Shown here one piece after another: positions 1 through 11,289 of a stretch of 64,000 nt of DNA. This DNA is from Lycorma delicatula (lineage: Eukaryota > Arthropoda > Insecta > Hemiptera > Fulgoridae), in assembly GCF_047948215.1 (NCBI RefSeq), contig NC_134455.1, positions 322,144,147 through 322,208,146 on the forward strand, read 5' to 3'. Each line of letters starts with the position of its first letter. The first letter of the stretch is position 1. The notes under the pieces were generated by a model, which worked only from the letters and a program-made list of their open reading frames with translations, did not search any database and was not told the origin of the DNA. The position numbers and the translations under genes were made by a program.

Positions 1-506
1 TTTTACAATAGGAAGACGTATATTAAACTTTAACTAATCGGTTCCAGTCTTCATGACAGTAACCGTTTTAAAACACCTAAGGTAAAATAGAAACATGTAA
101 CTGTTTACTATAACCAGCTGTTTTTTTTACTGTTGAAATATGTTGTTTTTACTAGTTGATTGTAAACACAAAACGGGCAATAAAAATTGTCGGGAAACAT
201 AAGCATTTTATTAACAATAAAATTCGAATGATATGAATTAATATAAATAAGCAGTTAGTAGATGACAGGAAAGCGAGTGATCGTATTAAATCACCCTTTT
301 TATTTGGGAGTAATGATGTTCATTAACAGAGCTGCGTCACGGCGAAGTGCAATGCCATTGTTTTGAGTGATTGCCAAAATTGAATAACTTTTCAAATATC
401 GAATTTAAATTTTTATTTTTCGATTTAACGGAGAGCCAGTTTTACTAGAGGTGGGGGTTTCAGTTGTTTTTTGCCAAACGAAAACGAACTATTTGTTGAA
501 AAAATC
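1..506. other. AT-rich DNA, no gene seen
   Basis: No exon, RNA gene or repeat recognised before the Z-repeat fragment at 507. A short open frame overlapping the end of this stretch is mainly that repeat read through. Confidence 0.5.
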
Positions 507-645
507 TGATGTAGACACCATATCACTTTCTTGTACGCCTATTAAGTTACTCATACATATTTTTTGTTGCGCTTCATTTAAACTTATTTTATTTGAAAGT
601 GAGATACGATCCTCCAATTCTTTAATAAAGCGGACAGTTTCTGAA
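507..645 (+). repeat. Z repeat (MITE-like), truncated copy
   Basis: Opens TGATGTAGACACCATAT and continues through ...CTTGTACGCCTATTAA...GCTTCATTTAAACTTATTT...CCAATTCTTTAATAAAG. This is the same order of blocks as the complete copies at 51576-51770 and 52773-52964; the far end is missing. Confidence 0.7.
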
Positions 646-1023
646 ATATTAGTTTTTATTAACATCAATTATTTATACACTTATTAATTCAACAATCTTA
701 CATGAAATATTAGGATAGAGTAAAAGTCCCTTTTTACTCATATTACTAGATTCGTATATTCGTGAGTTGCTGATTAACAAAAGTTTCAGATTTCTGGTGT
801 GTCGTATAAATAAAAGTTAATAATAATTAAACTATTCCGATTAGTGAACTCTTGTGTACTGGTGACAAATGTTAATTTCGATCTTACGGTATTAAATATT
901 CAGTATTTATTATTGGATTATTTGGTGAATAATCAAAAATGAAATAGAAAAAAATCATACAGAAAAAAGAAAGATAATATAAAGAAATATATCTAAAAAA
1001 AACAAGAATGTGAGTATGAAGCG

Positions 1024-1211
1024 GAAGAAAATGATAAAAACAAAGAAAGAATAAAAAGATTAAGAGAAGATGATAAATATAAAGAGGAAGGGAATGTTAG
1101 AACCAAAGAAACAATAAAAAGACCAAGAGAAGATATAAATATAAAGAGGAAGAAAACGTTAAGATCAAGGAAAGAATAAAATGATTATGAGAGGATGATA
1201 AATATAAAGAG
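1024..1211 (+). repeat. 63-bp purine-rich minisatellite, three units
   Basis: Three head-to-tail units of 63, 62 and 63 bases starting at 1024, 1087 and 1149, each opening GAAG and closing GATATAAATATAAAGAG or similar. Unit 1 reads without stop as ENDKNKERIKRLREDDKYKE, and 63 is a multiple of three, so this was probably a repeated Lys/Arg/Glu-rich coding segment. Unit 2 lost one base and unit 3 has a stop, so it is no longer coding. Weaker similarity extends to about 960 and 1270. Confidence 0.7.
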
Positions 1212-1535
1212 AGAAAATTTGAAAACTAGAGAACCAGTACACAAATTAAGATCAGAAGAATTATATCACACCAAAGAGCGATTAAATGATTAAATGATAT
1301 CACAGGAGTAATTAATGAACTAAAAGATAAGAATTTTTTGCAATTTTTTAAAGAACGGGCATGTATGCCTCATTGTATATGTTGTTCTTATGAGGGTCTT
1401 TTTTCAGTTACTTTGTTAGATATAGTCACTATCAGTCACTCTTTAATGAAGATAAAGATAACAGAAATTTCAGAATAATTAAATAAAATTAAACAGAAAT
1501 TAAACTAGAAAATCCAAAAATAATACGGTTCTAAA

Positions 1536-2230
1536 TTATAATATTAAATAATCAGATGTTTCACCAAATCTATTACATACACACATATATGTAATAAAGC
1601 CTATCAGATTACATATACACATTTTTAAAAGTACATAAAATTTTATTTCACTAATAACGTATGATTTTTCTTTTTTTATTATTATTGAATAATTATTTAT
1701 TGTAAAACCTTTTACAAACACGGGTTAATAATTATTAATAAATCAATATATTTAATTAAAAAATAATAATTTAAAAAAAAGATGCAGTTTGATTCGAACC
1801 GATGTAACTTCCGTGTAATATCCAAATATTTCACTAATTAACATTTTATTTGGCTATAACTCTGGGACCAATAAGTACCAATATTCATAAGTACCACTTA
1901 TGAAGATCATTGAAAAGCTTTCAATGAGGGCTTATTAGTGCAGTTAAGAAAAAGTCCAGAATCTAACTTTTTGGGGATTTTGGGCGTTTTTCTACACTTT
2001 ATTGTTCAGTCGATTGCAATCGAAAGGAGAGGAGGTGCACATCTAGATGTTACAATAGTCTTAAATCCAAAATTTCAACAGCCTACTACTAATCGTCTTT
2101 GAGTTGTGAGATACACACATACGTACGTACGTACATACGGACGTCACGCTGAAATTAGTCAAAATGGATTCAGGGATGGTCAAAATGGATATTTCCTTTT
2201 AAATCAGAAAACCTAAATTTTTCTCTACCA
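1536..2230 (+). repeat. Y repeat with remnant Z start
   Basis: Same block order as 34390-35045: a degraded Z-like start, an AT-rich segment, GATTCGAACCGATGT (a tRNA B-box-like motif in reverse), ATAACTCTGG, TCAATGAGGGCTTATTA, GTCGATTGCAATC, CCAAAATTTCAACA, a CGTACGTACGTACATACGGACGTCACG block and GTCAAAATGGATTC. No coding capacity. The family is repeated at least five times in the window and is not one I can name. Confidence 0.75.
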
Positions 2231-2334
2231 CAATACTTCCTGAATCATTTTTCCATGGCCTACCCATCATTTTCGGTATTTTCGTTGCGGAGCTTTATCC
2301 TATTAATATGGCCTTAAATATACTTAACCCAATA

Positions 2335-2850
2335 CTTCGACACGTATTGTTTGCTCAGATTCCATGAGTGCCTTGCAGATGATTGGTGACATGAACTTCA
2401 CACACCCTATTGTCTGTGAGATTCAATGTGTTATTTCTCAAATGACTCAACGTAACAGAACTGTGAGCTTCTGCTGGCTCCCCAGCCATATTGGAATTTT
2501 AGACAATGAGCGCACTGGTAGTGCGGCAAAAGTGGCATGTTTCCAGCTTCCTTTTAGCTAATCGCGTTGTTTCGAACAATCTTGTCTGTTTTCTTAAGTG
2601 GGTGGTTATGATGAGTGGCAAAGTGAATGGAATGCTACCATCAACAGTAAACTTCATCCAGTTAAGAACACAGTGTCACCGTGGAATAACCATCGTGACG
2701 AGGTTATTATTTGCCTTTTGCGAATAGGCACACTAGGCTTACTCATTGACATCTGATGACTCAAACAGATGCACCTATTTGTGCTCGCTGCATCTGCCAA
2801 CTAATTATACACTACATCCTTATGGATTGTGTCTAGTATAGGGCATTGCG
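2335..2850 (+). pseudogene. non-LTR retrotransposon RNase H and C-terminal finger, relic
   Basis: Near 2364 it reads SMSALQMIGDMNFTHPIVCE and then FCWLPSHIGILDNERTGSAAK, which fits the RNase H domain of I/R1/Jockey-type LINEs (S-D-S-x-SAL, WxPSHxGxxGNE-D-AAK). The frame then breaks. Around 2710-2850 a shifted frame carries LTHxHLMTQTDAPICARCIC..YILMDC, the Cys/His finger that usually ends these ORF2 proteins. Several stops and frameshifts make it dead; both ends are lost. Confidence 0.75.
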
Positions 2851-3690
2851 TCGCAAGTTTAAATTAGGGGTTGACATGCGAAATATGCTAGGGAATAATG
2901 AAATGATATTATCTTATGTTCTACAATTTCTTAGGGCCGTCCGTTTACATTCAATTATTTTAATTTTCTGTAGCGTATTTCAGCTGTTTCCATCCATGTT
3001 AAATTTTAATATTTATTTATTTGAAATATAAATATCGTGTCCGAGCGCTGATAAGGAAACTTCGTTATCAGCCCAGGAAAAAAAATCAACGCACTGGCTG
3101 CAGGGTGTTTCGGTTGACGCCAGCGAATATCATTCGTCATTTTACCTCAAGATGTGACATTTTTATGACACTTTTTATTCCGCACCTTAATATTACAGTA
3201 CTTTCATGAATAAGATTTATTTGTTATTGAATCATTTCGATCTTAGAAGTTAGCTTACACCGTATTTAATAGTGATAAAGCAACAGTTTCCTGTGGAAAT
3301 GACCTGCTCTCAGGAAATAGCAAACAGTTTATTCACTTCATCCATCTTCTTTAACCTAACTTCGTCATAGTATATGTAAAATCTAAAAGCGAATCCTCCC
3401 TGCAAACTGCCTCACTTGCCTCCTACACCCAACTCTTATAACTTGGCATGCATAACACGTGCTACTGGTTGCAACAAAAGCAATGCGTACGTGCTATTAA
3501 AAAATAATTTTCGTAAATAGCTACGCCACGACAAAGAAAATCATAACATTATAGTCTGTAATAAAACAACAATCAATTTCAAATACTTTGTATAACGTCA
3601 TTGTTACTGTTTATCTATAGCAAAACCTTAGTTAACATCTTGAAAAAATCATACATTTTCAATAAATAAATAAATAAATTGCTTCGTATA
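2851..3690. other. no gene seen
   Basis: Short open frames here lack splice-compatible structure or recognisable motifs. A tandem AAATAAAT run lies at about 3661-3678, next to the mariner insertion site. Confidence 0.4.
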
Positions 3691-3720
3691 CAGAGTGCGG
3701 CAGCATAATTTACTGATTTG
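3691..3720 (+). repeat. mariner left inverted terminal repeat
   Basis: 30 bases beginning CAGAGTGCGGCAGCATAATT. It pairs with 4580-4609 at 28 of 30 positions (differences near bases 14 and 22). TA precedes it at 3689-3690. Confidence 0.9.
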
Positions 3721-3824
3721 AATTAGGCTCCAGGAAACGAGGTTTGGCCGTTAGAGGGTGTAGATCATCTGATTCGAACGGGTGGGTTGGGAAGTTTTTT
3801 CTCCCTTCCACTTCAGTACCGAGA

Positions 3825-4518
3825 ATGCGGTGGACGAAGGAATAGCGCGTGTTTGCCGTAGAGGTTTACTTTCCTAATGGTCGCTTGATCGTCGCCACGC
3901 AGCGAGCATTCCGCGCACACTTCAAGATTGCCACCCGAGCTCGTGTTCCTGGTCGTCAATCAATTGTTACGAGGGAAAACACATTCAGGAGAACTGGCAG
4001 TGTTGAAAAGAGAAGATCAAGGGAACAGTCCGTGAGATCACCCCAAAACATCGAGGCGGTAAAGCAGTCTTTTTTGCCATCTCCTAGGCGCTCGGCACGC
4101 AAGCATGCAGCTGCCCATTTTTTTAATGCCAAGGCTTGACGAAATGGATGTGTGGTTTCAGCAGGATGGAGCCACGGCACACACGGCGCGAACTGCAACG
4201 CTTGTTTTGCAGGAAAACTTTCTTGGGCGCCTGATCTCTTTAAGGGTCGATTTTCAGTGACCCACGCGCTCACCCGATTTAACCCCTTGTGACTATTTTT
4301 TATGGGGGTATCTGAAATCCCTCGTGTACACCGATCATCCAAGAACCCTTGCTGAACTGAAGGAGAATATTCACCAAGCAATAGCCAACATACCCCTTGC
4401 TGTGCTGGAAAGAGTCGACCGACGCTTCCAAATTATGGTAAATCAGCGTATCGCCAATGGGGGGCCCACTAGTTGGATACAATTTTCAGAACATTGTAAA
4501 AGTAGATGTCCAATGTAG
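3825..4518 (+). pseudogene. mariner transposase, deleted and frameshifted
   Basis: The N-terminal part starts at 3825 (MRWTKE, stop, RVFAVEVYF) and runs through AFRAHFKIATRARVPGRQS and FRRTGSVEKR, the DNA-binding helix-turn-helix region of this insect transposase group, to RRSARKHAAAH near 4110. It then jumps, with most of the catalytic domain missing, to LDEMDVWFQQDGATAHTART near 4135. That segment holds the second catalytic Asp motif and continues, after a stop replacing a Trp at about 4257, into SPDLTPCDYFLWGYLKS and the C-terminal helices ending at TAG 4516-4518. The family protein is about 350-370 residues; here only about two fifths remain. Confidence 0.85.
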
Positions 4519-4579
4519 TAGCTATGGTGAAAAAATAATTACAACGATACCTATAACATCTTTGCTTTTATTGACCCAT

Positions 4580-4609
4580 CAAATCAGCAAATTATACTGC
4601 CGCACTCTG
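4580..4609 (-). repeat. mariner right inverted terminal repeat
   Basis: Reverse complement begins CAGAGTGCGGCAGTATAATT. It is followed by TA at 4610-4611, completing the target-site duplication. Confidence 0.9.
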
Positions 4610-4611
4610 TA

Positions 4612-5618
4612 CATCTTGAACAAAATATTAGCCTTTAAGTAATTTTATTTGAAATGACAGATTACAGGAACATATTTCGTCACTATAATAGTGACATCAT
4701 AATTATTTATATACGGTGCAAGTCACTGAAAAATTAATTGATGTGACTTTTGGGATACTCTGCTGCGGGTGCTGGTGTGAGAAGTCGCTGAGTGATATTA
4801 AGAACAGTGGAGGGGATGCCATAGATTACTACGGACCCGCCTTCAGATATTGCATACACTATAGTGAGGGACAGTTCTGATGAATCACGTGGTTTTTTTC
4901 TGCGAAACAACAGTTTAGTCAAACTATCACTACTTTATATTATATATTACTTCACTGGCGATTCCCACTTATAAATCGCTCGTCTTTTATACGTCATATT
5001 TTTATGACCGTATCCTATGTAATCTATTTTGTGACGGATTTTCGCGCCCGTTTAGCAAAGAAACCTTCCTGTCATTGGGGGGACGGAGTCTTTTAACAAT
5101 TTCTACGTTATTTGCGTGCAGTGTAGTATGTGAATGACGCTGTAATAAGCATTAATCATCACAGTTTAGGAAAATCCAGTCGCCGCACAAGTTCGGAATG
5201 GATTGTCAAATCAGTGATTGACTTCTTGCTAACTAACTACTTGTACTGTTCCAGACACTAGGCCCTCCACTGTGCATTTAGCAACGCAAACATTACTTTA
5301 GATGCTCCAAGTAGAATTACAGTGCATATACGAGTATGTGTTAACGTTTTTTTAAATTTGACGAGTAATATTTCATTGTTCTTGGAATATTGTTGCTTAT
5401 ATATTTAAACACTGCGTTATTTTGTTTACTAAATTTTTTAATTTTACTTGGTTACAAATGTATTTTATAGTCTTCTTCAGAATATTGTAAAAAGTGTTCA
5501 CAATTTGAAGAATTAGGTCATTCTATTCTTGTATCTTTAAGATAATACCTGTCCGGTTATTCCGGTTCGGAGATGTTGAGATGTACAGCTTTTTTGTAAC
5601 ATACTTGTTAATTTACAG
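4612..5618. other. no feature identified; should flank or hold the missing first exon
   Basis: I looked for an N-terminal exon with a transit peptide ending in phase 0 and could not support one. The last 60 bases are the branch and pyrimidine region of the first seen IDH3-like exon. Confidence 0.4.
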
Positions 5619-5796
5619 GTGACAATGATAAATGGTACTGGAGTAGGTCCAGAGTTAATGGATGCAGTCCAATCTGTGTTTTCCTGTGCCAACGTTCCTG
5701 TGATATTTGATAAGTACGATCTACCGGGAACTGCTGATGAAAATGATTTTCAAGACGTACTTCTTTCTATAAGAAGAAACGGTGCTTGCATCAAAG
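5619..5796 (+). CDS. NAD-isocitrate dehydrogenase beta-like subunit, exon 1 of 5 seen
   Basis: First recognised exon of a mitochondrial NAD-dependent isocitrate dehydrogenase (IDH3) regulatory-type subunit; IDH3 oxidises isocitrate to 2-oxoglutarate in the TCA cycle. It encodes residues 1-59 plus one base, opening VTMINGTGVGPELMDAV, the first beta strand and nucleotide-site loop of the family. The usual PGDGxGPE is here NGTGVGPE. GVGPELM-AV-SVF resembles IDH3 beta more than gamma. The acceptor is atttacag before 5619 and the donor is GTAAAC after 5796, leaving phase 1. The reading frame has no ATG at its start because it is an internal exon: a transit peptide of roughly 30-50 residues must lie on an upstream exon that I could not find in 1-5618. 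Family assignment is firm; beta versus gamma is inferred. Confidence 0.9.
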
Positions 5797-7680
5797 GTAA
5801 ACATGAACATCAATAAATAAATAATTAAACAAAAATTGAATTTCTTCCATTACAAGCAACCAAATTCCATCCGTAACGGAAACTATAATACACCCAAGAA
5901 ATAAATTTTTCCCTTTTCGAAGAGCGTGAAATAAATTTTTAGAAAAGGTACAATTTATTTACAAATGATAAATTACCTTCTTCAATGTATTTTTATTTAA
6001 ATATTCTCTCCTCTATTACTGTTTTATAGAAAAATGTTGTCTTTTTCGGAGTCTTTGACTCTGCAACCGACTGAAGTCACCCTATTTAAAGTATTTTTCT
6101 CTCGCAAACCACAACATCGCAGAAAAGGCTTAAGTAAATTCTACACATGCAGGAGTCGAGCCCTTAAATTAACGTAGATTACTTATTTTAAACTTTAACA
6201 ATTTAACGTTATGCGCTAAAATGGAATCTTTATTCGTAATTTTATTTTTTATAGATAACGCTGAATAAAAACTTGCTACAAAAGCGAAGCTATTAATTAG
6301 CAAACGTTTGGGAATCGTACTGTAGATATTACGAAGTGAGGTTTTAATGAAACAGTTTTTTCATCTACATTTTAATATGTTCATAGTATCGATAGCCCTG
6401 AGATAAAATAAGGAGCTCCACTTTAAAATTTTCAAGATTATAATATGAAGTAAATTTCTGTTGCGTGTCGTTGGGAACAGCCATTTAAGACAACCATTAA
6501 ACATGATGATAGTTCAATTTTAAACAATTTTCCAACATATATATACATATATATAATATGTATATACATATAGAATGCAATTTGGAGAGACAGAAAGATT
6601 AATTAAGAAGATTATATAGGTTTATGCTGCATATAGGTAAAATTACTCAATCTACTGAGATTAAGCATCTAAATTTCGCCTTCATTATTAAATAATAAAT
6701 TAATGATTAAGAAATCTAAATAAAATTGTGTAAATATCTATATTATTATGTTATGTTGATCATCCATTTAAGACATTCGTAACATTTTATCAGTAAATAA
6801 ATAAATCAATTCAGTTTGAAAATTAATGTGTGAATATAAATATAATATATAAATTTTACCTAGAAAAATTACGTATACATTTCTAATTTGAATTATTATA
6901 CATAAAAAAGTGTAGCAGTCTTTTTATTTTGAGGAAGCAATGATAATCTATTTCTTAATTTTAATTTATTTTGAATGACTTTTAAAGAGTTTAATAAGTA
7001 ATCAAAACAATAAAAAAAAAATTTATACATCATTTTTCTCATAAAAGAAAAATGATGATCTGTCGCAGTTTCAAAAAATTAACGGAATTAAAAGTAAACG
7101 ATAAAAATACATCACGGTTTCCCTATAAACAGAATCAGATTACAAAACAATTTATCATTTTTAAACATTGTTAACGAATACTCGATTATAATTATTATTT
7201 AATTTCTTTTAATTACAAATAAATTATTAAAAAATTAAAAACTGGTATGTATCACCAATTTTTAAGTAACAGTGTAATATATTTATTGTGCGTTAATGTA
7301 TTATCTAGAGGAGTTACCTGAAGGACTTTTAAATTTGATAAAATACTGTTTAAATGTTAAACTACACCTGATTTCAAACTAGCGTAGGCTTTCTAATTAA
7401 TATAACGTGCTGTAAACGAAAAACGTCTTCTTATCGCCCAGTGTTAAATTAGAGGTTTAATCGTAATGCCCTATACGATTAAAAATTTAAATCAGATTTT
7501 GCTACATAACAAAATCTGATACAGCAATTTTGGAATAGTGTGTTTACTGTATGTGATTGATCTATAGCGTAGAATCGAATCGTGGCGAATTATTTCTTAC
7601 TTCAATACGAGTTTTTTTACCATTATTATTATTCTGATCCTAAAAACAATTCGTTTTACATACAGATAGCGGCAGAAGAA
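5797..7680 (+). other. intron 1 of the IDH3-like gene, first part
   Basis: AT-rich intronic DNA without recognised coding blocks. It has a TATATACATA palindromic cluster near 6540-6570 and a small hairpin around 7028-7058 (arms ATCATTTTTCT / AGAAAAATGAT). Confidence 0.6.
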
Positions 7681-7684
7681 TAAG

Positions 7685-8775
7685 TATATGTTTTATAGGT
7701 ATAGAGAAAGCATTTGACCGTGTCAAATTAAATTAATATAAATATTAAGAGGCCGCAGAGTAGATCGGAAAAATGTAAGATTAATTTAGAATTTTATGTG
7801 AATCAACGGTTACAAAAGCGAAGGTTTATCAAAGCGAGTAGTAAACTAGAAAGAAGAGTAAGGCAAGGGTGTGTGCTACCTGTCATCAGTTTTGTTTAAA
7901 ATGTATGTTAAAGAAATGAGCCAAAATGCTCTAGAAAAAGATGTAAGAAGAAAAATAAATCGTATGAAAATGTAGATTAGATATTATTTTAAAAGATGAA
8001 ACAGGGATATTCAACGGATGATACCAAAATCGGAACACTAAATAATGGAATGAAAATAAATGTAAGGAAAATAGAAACAAAGATAGAAGACAATAAGCCG
8101 ATGAATGTCTCCCCAAAACAAGGGAAAACTGAAGAGGTAAACACAACAATCGAGATATTATTTTCGGTATTACATTAGATAATAAACCATACTAACAGAA
8201 GACCGCAGAAGGTAAACACGAAATAAAAATAAATTAACAGTAGTAAGAAAGAATTTAGTAGAAATAAAATTTCTGTTAGATGGAATAAGATGGACTACAG
8301 TAAGATAGAGATATATAGTAAAATGGAGTAGAGGCGTATTGTTAAAGTACTACGTTTTGAGTGTATTTTTGTATGATGTAAACCATGGCCAATAAGAAAA
8401 GGGAAAAAGAAAAACCGGAGGTATTTGTAAGGTGGGCATAGAGAATATCGGAGAGATTAAATGGACAAAATAAAAAATGAAGCTACGAGAAAAGCGAACC
8501 AAAATATAAGCTTAATCAGAACAATTCAGATAAGGAAAAGTCTAACGGTCGGGATATATCCTGAGAGAAGATTGACCAATTACGCTAGAAGGATTTATTA
8601 GAAGTAAAGAGCCGGAAAAGAGTAAAGACTATGTACAACTTAAAATGAAATGAGAGCTATCAGGAGCTTAAAAATTTAGTGGAGACTGGAAAAGAATGGA
8701 AATTGACAAGGAACATGAGATCTGCCTGCGGGACAGATAACCACACGATTATGACAATTATCCTTATTATTTTCC
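7685..8775 (+). pseudogene. RTE-like LINE reverse transcriptase relic (family B), in intron 1
   Basis: Broken frames hold the RT landmarks in order: GIEKAFDRVK (motif A, about 7700), a G-V-R-Q-G-C-V-L type block (gtaaggcaagggtgtgtgcta, about 7858), FKMYVKEMSQNALE (about 7900), KYYVLSVFLYDV (about 8350) and a C-terminal block TNYARRIY...MKWELSG. The 3' end, TCTGCCTGCGGGACAGATAACCACACGATTATGAC, resembles the tail of the minus-strand copy at 27330-28600. Many stops; not functional. Confidence 0.7.
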
Positions 8776-9382
8776 AGTAATCTGCGATTACACGGTCCAC
8801 ATTACCTTGGGATTACCGAGAGTCAACTGTTCACTCTCAATAATACAGAGAAGGGGAAGATCACCATCGTCCCGACATCCTAGATTTTTTAAACATTTTA
8901 AATTAATAATAATTCTTCTCGCTATTATTTTTCAGAATCATAACTTTCGTTCCAATGTTTTTTTTCGCTCACATTCGTATTTCTCTTTTTTCTTATAATT
9001 TAATACATTGTGACGTTGCACAGAAGCACTTTTACCGCACTGAATGATCTTTCCCTGAATATTTATATAAAGATTATTCGCATTCAAAGCCTTAACCTAA
9101 AAATCGTTGAATCTTATAAATAATACAATCAAAATCAGTCAACAGTTTATGGAATATGTTGCATTACACGATAAGTATATGTTTTATGATATCGAATAAT
9201 ATGTTTATTTAATACATTCACTTTGTATATATAAGCATAACTTAAACCTTAGGGACCTGAACACATTAACTGTGAGAAAGTAGTATATTTAACATTACGG
9301 ACTCGAGTAAACTCCTCATTTTACACGTTAAAATATACAATCTTTACTTAAATTTCTTGAGTAATAAATATTTATTTTACAG
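8776..9382 (+). other. intron 1, last part
   Basis: No recognised element. Ends in the tttattttacag acceptor of exon 2. Confidence 0.5.
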
Positions 9383-9507
9383 GATTTATTGAGCCGGCAG
9401 TAGGAGACCATGTACCGGCAATTAATTTTACCCGAAACATGCGATTACGAAATGAATTGAAATTATACGCATACAAAACGCATTTTAAATCGATTTGTGG
9501 CATATCT
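9383..9507 (+). CDS. NAD-isocitrate dehydrogenase beta-like subunit, exon 2
   Basis: Exon of 125 bases completing the split glycine (g|ga) after exon 1 and ending in phase 0, residues 60-101. It carries NMRLRNELKLYAYKTHFKS, which aligns with the family segment of the type MRLRRKLDLFANVVHVKS, where arginines bind isocitrate. The LDLYANV core has become LKLYAYKT, so this substrate-proximal strand is altered. The acceptor is tttattttacag. The donor is GTCAGT at 9508, weaker than the GTRAGT consensus, chosen because it joins ...CGIS to TKINDID of exon 3 exactly as the family alignment requires; the frame meets a stop about 10 bases downstream. Compared with human IDH3 gamma the segment is about two residues longer. 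Confidence 0.8.
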
Positions 9508-10279
9508 GTCAGTACCGATTAAGATAAGTGGCAGTAGTTTGTACTTAATAACACATAGACAAGTAGCTATCAAATAGATCGTAATTTTTATATAAGCGTT
9601 TCGTTCTATACTAAATGATTTTTTTTTTCGAAATATTGAATATGAATTATGAATGACGGAATTTTGCGCTATCAACTGAGGTTATTATGGCTAAGGAATC
9701 CTGATAAAAATCTCACTTTGAAGCAGCTTCCTTTTTGATAAAATCAAAAATCCTAGTATTTACTAGGCTTAGAAATTCTGATGCTAATTACCTGATCTAT
9801 AATGAACTAAAATTGTAAAATGTATTAGTAATAGTAAAACTTATTAGTATAAAACTAAGCAATAGCACAATGAAATAAGTTATTGTGATTTTACAACTCA
9901 AGTTGCAATTAAATAAAAGTACACATAAATTTCAATAACATAATAAAAAAAAAATTATTAATAGGTTTTAATTTAACTAATGAAAAAATGTCAAAAAAGT
10001 ACAGAAATTTACTATTTGAAAATTACTGAATTAAAGAATAAATTGTTTGGAAAAATTTTCCAATACAATTTTACAATATTTAAACATGCACTAAAAAAAA
10101 TAAATTAATTTCACTTTCGTTTTAAATCAAGAATAAATGTTTACCATAAACTCTTTGATTAAATTCAAAAAACATTTTACATTGATAATGATATCTACAA
10201 ATCTGTTTTTTTATTCACGATAGTGAATGCTTTTATGTAAACATTTATTACATTTCTCAGCACATTTAATAATAACATG

Positions 10280-10320
<41 letters not shown>

Positions 10321-10773
10321 AATGAATTTATTTACAAAATTCCTTCACATTTTACATCACGGATAATAAAAGTGTGCGGCGCTCTTCATTATATTACACA
10401 GCAAATTATCAATGAAATGATTATAAAATATAATGTTAAATTATACAACGCATTTGCGTAAAATTCAATGTCAAAAAGTTTTTCAAATCATCTTTAAGTC
10501 TACTTTCTAACATTGTGACACTTAACCGCAAATTTTCCAAACAATTTTACGTTATATGAAGTTTTGCATACAAATACTTTTGAATATCAAATAACATGAA
10601 GTTGTGTATCGTTATGTTATAATTATCTGTTCGTAAGCCTTGTATAATATTATGGTATAATATTCTCTAAAATGATCTAGAAAAAGCCACGCTCTTGTGT
10701 CCTAGCCCGAAAAAAGAGACCCGCACGACAGTAGCAGAGATACTACTGTTAATAGTAAATAGAGTTTCTCTCG

Positions 10774-10832
<59 letters not shown>

Positions 10833-10959
10833 ATGTTGTATGTATATATATATATATATATATACATACATACAGACTCTATCACAAAGTTCTCCCGGGA
10901 CTTTAATAACCTATTCTATTCGTGAAAATAAAATTAATGGAAAAAGTCCATTAATTTTA
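9508..10959 (+). other. intron 2, first part, with (TA)n microsatellites
   Basis: AT-rich. (TA)n tracts lie at about 10279-10318, 10775-10828 and 10841-10873. No coding blocks. Confidence 0.6.
10775..10873. repeat. (TA)n microsatellite
   Basis: A 54-base TA run, a 12-base interruption containing TAATGTTGTATG, then a second TA run of about 33 bases ending in TACATACATAC. Confidence 0.9.
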
Positions 10960-10964
10960 TTAAT

Positions 10965-11065
10965 ATCCTAAATTGCTTCGTTTGCGAGTTACGGCTAGTG
11001 AAAGATTTCGCTCGTATTTCAGGTACCCCGGGGAAATGAGGTCGTACTGAAATTTTTAGGACGTT
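10965..11065 (+). repeat. partial extra copy of the inverted-repeat end sequence
   Basis: GAGTTACGGCTAG..TTTCGCTCGTATTTCAGGTACCCC..GGGGAAATGAGGTCGTACTGAAATTTTTA resembles the outer end of the inverted repeat arms at 12173 and 14128. The GAGTTACGGCTAG part is shared only with the right arm's outer flank, so the element is longer than its two arms show. Confidence 0.55.
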
Positions 11066-11289
11066 AATTAAGGAACAGAATTAGTGATCTGAAAAACAGA
11101 ATACAGACAAAAATTAAAAAAAGCTGGGTCAAACCAAATGATGATTTAAATATACTTTGCGTCTCGACGCTAGAGGAACATCTTGAAGCAGCTGTCGCAA
11201 TTCTTATTGAAGAAAGTGCAAGTAGATCTCAGCTTGTAAGCGGCCAAGTAATATGAACGAACCAAACAGTTGATAATGAAGAAGGCCGT

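Larger units (their letters stand above)
3691..4609 (+). mobile_element. mariner-type element, internally deleted, both ends present
   Basis: A 919-bp element bounded by near-perfect inverted terminal repeats (CAGAGTGCGGCAG... at 3691-3720 and its complement at 4580-4609) and flanked on both sides by TA, the target duplication of Tc1/mariner elements. It contains N- and C-terminal pieces of one transposase but not the middle, so it could move only with transposase supplied elsewhere. Confidence 0.9.

Noticed and set aside
11100..11260. Short plus-strand peptide with LEEHLEAAVAILIEESAS
   Set aside because: 46 codons, no splice support or family resemblance; it lies next to a transposase relic and inside an intron.
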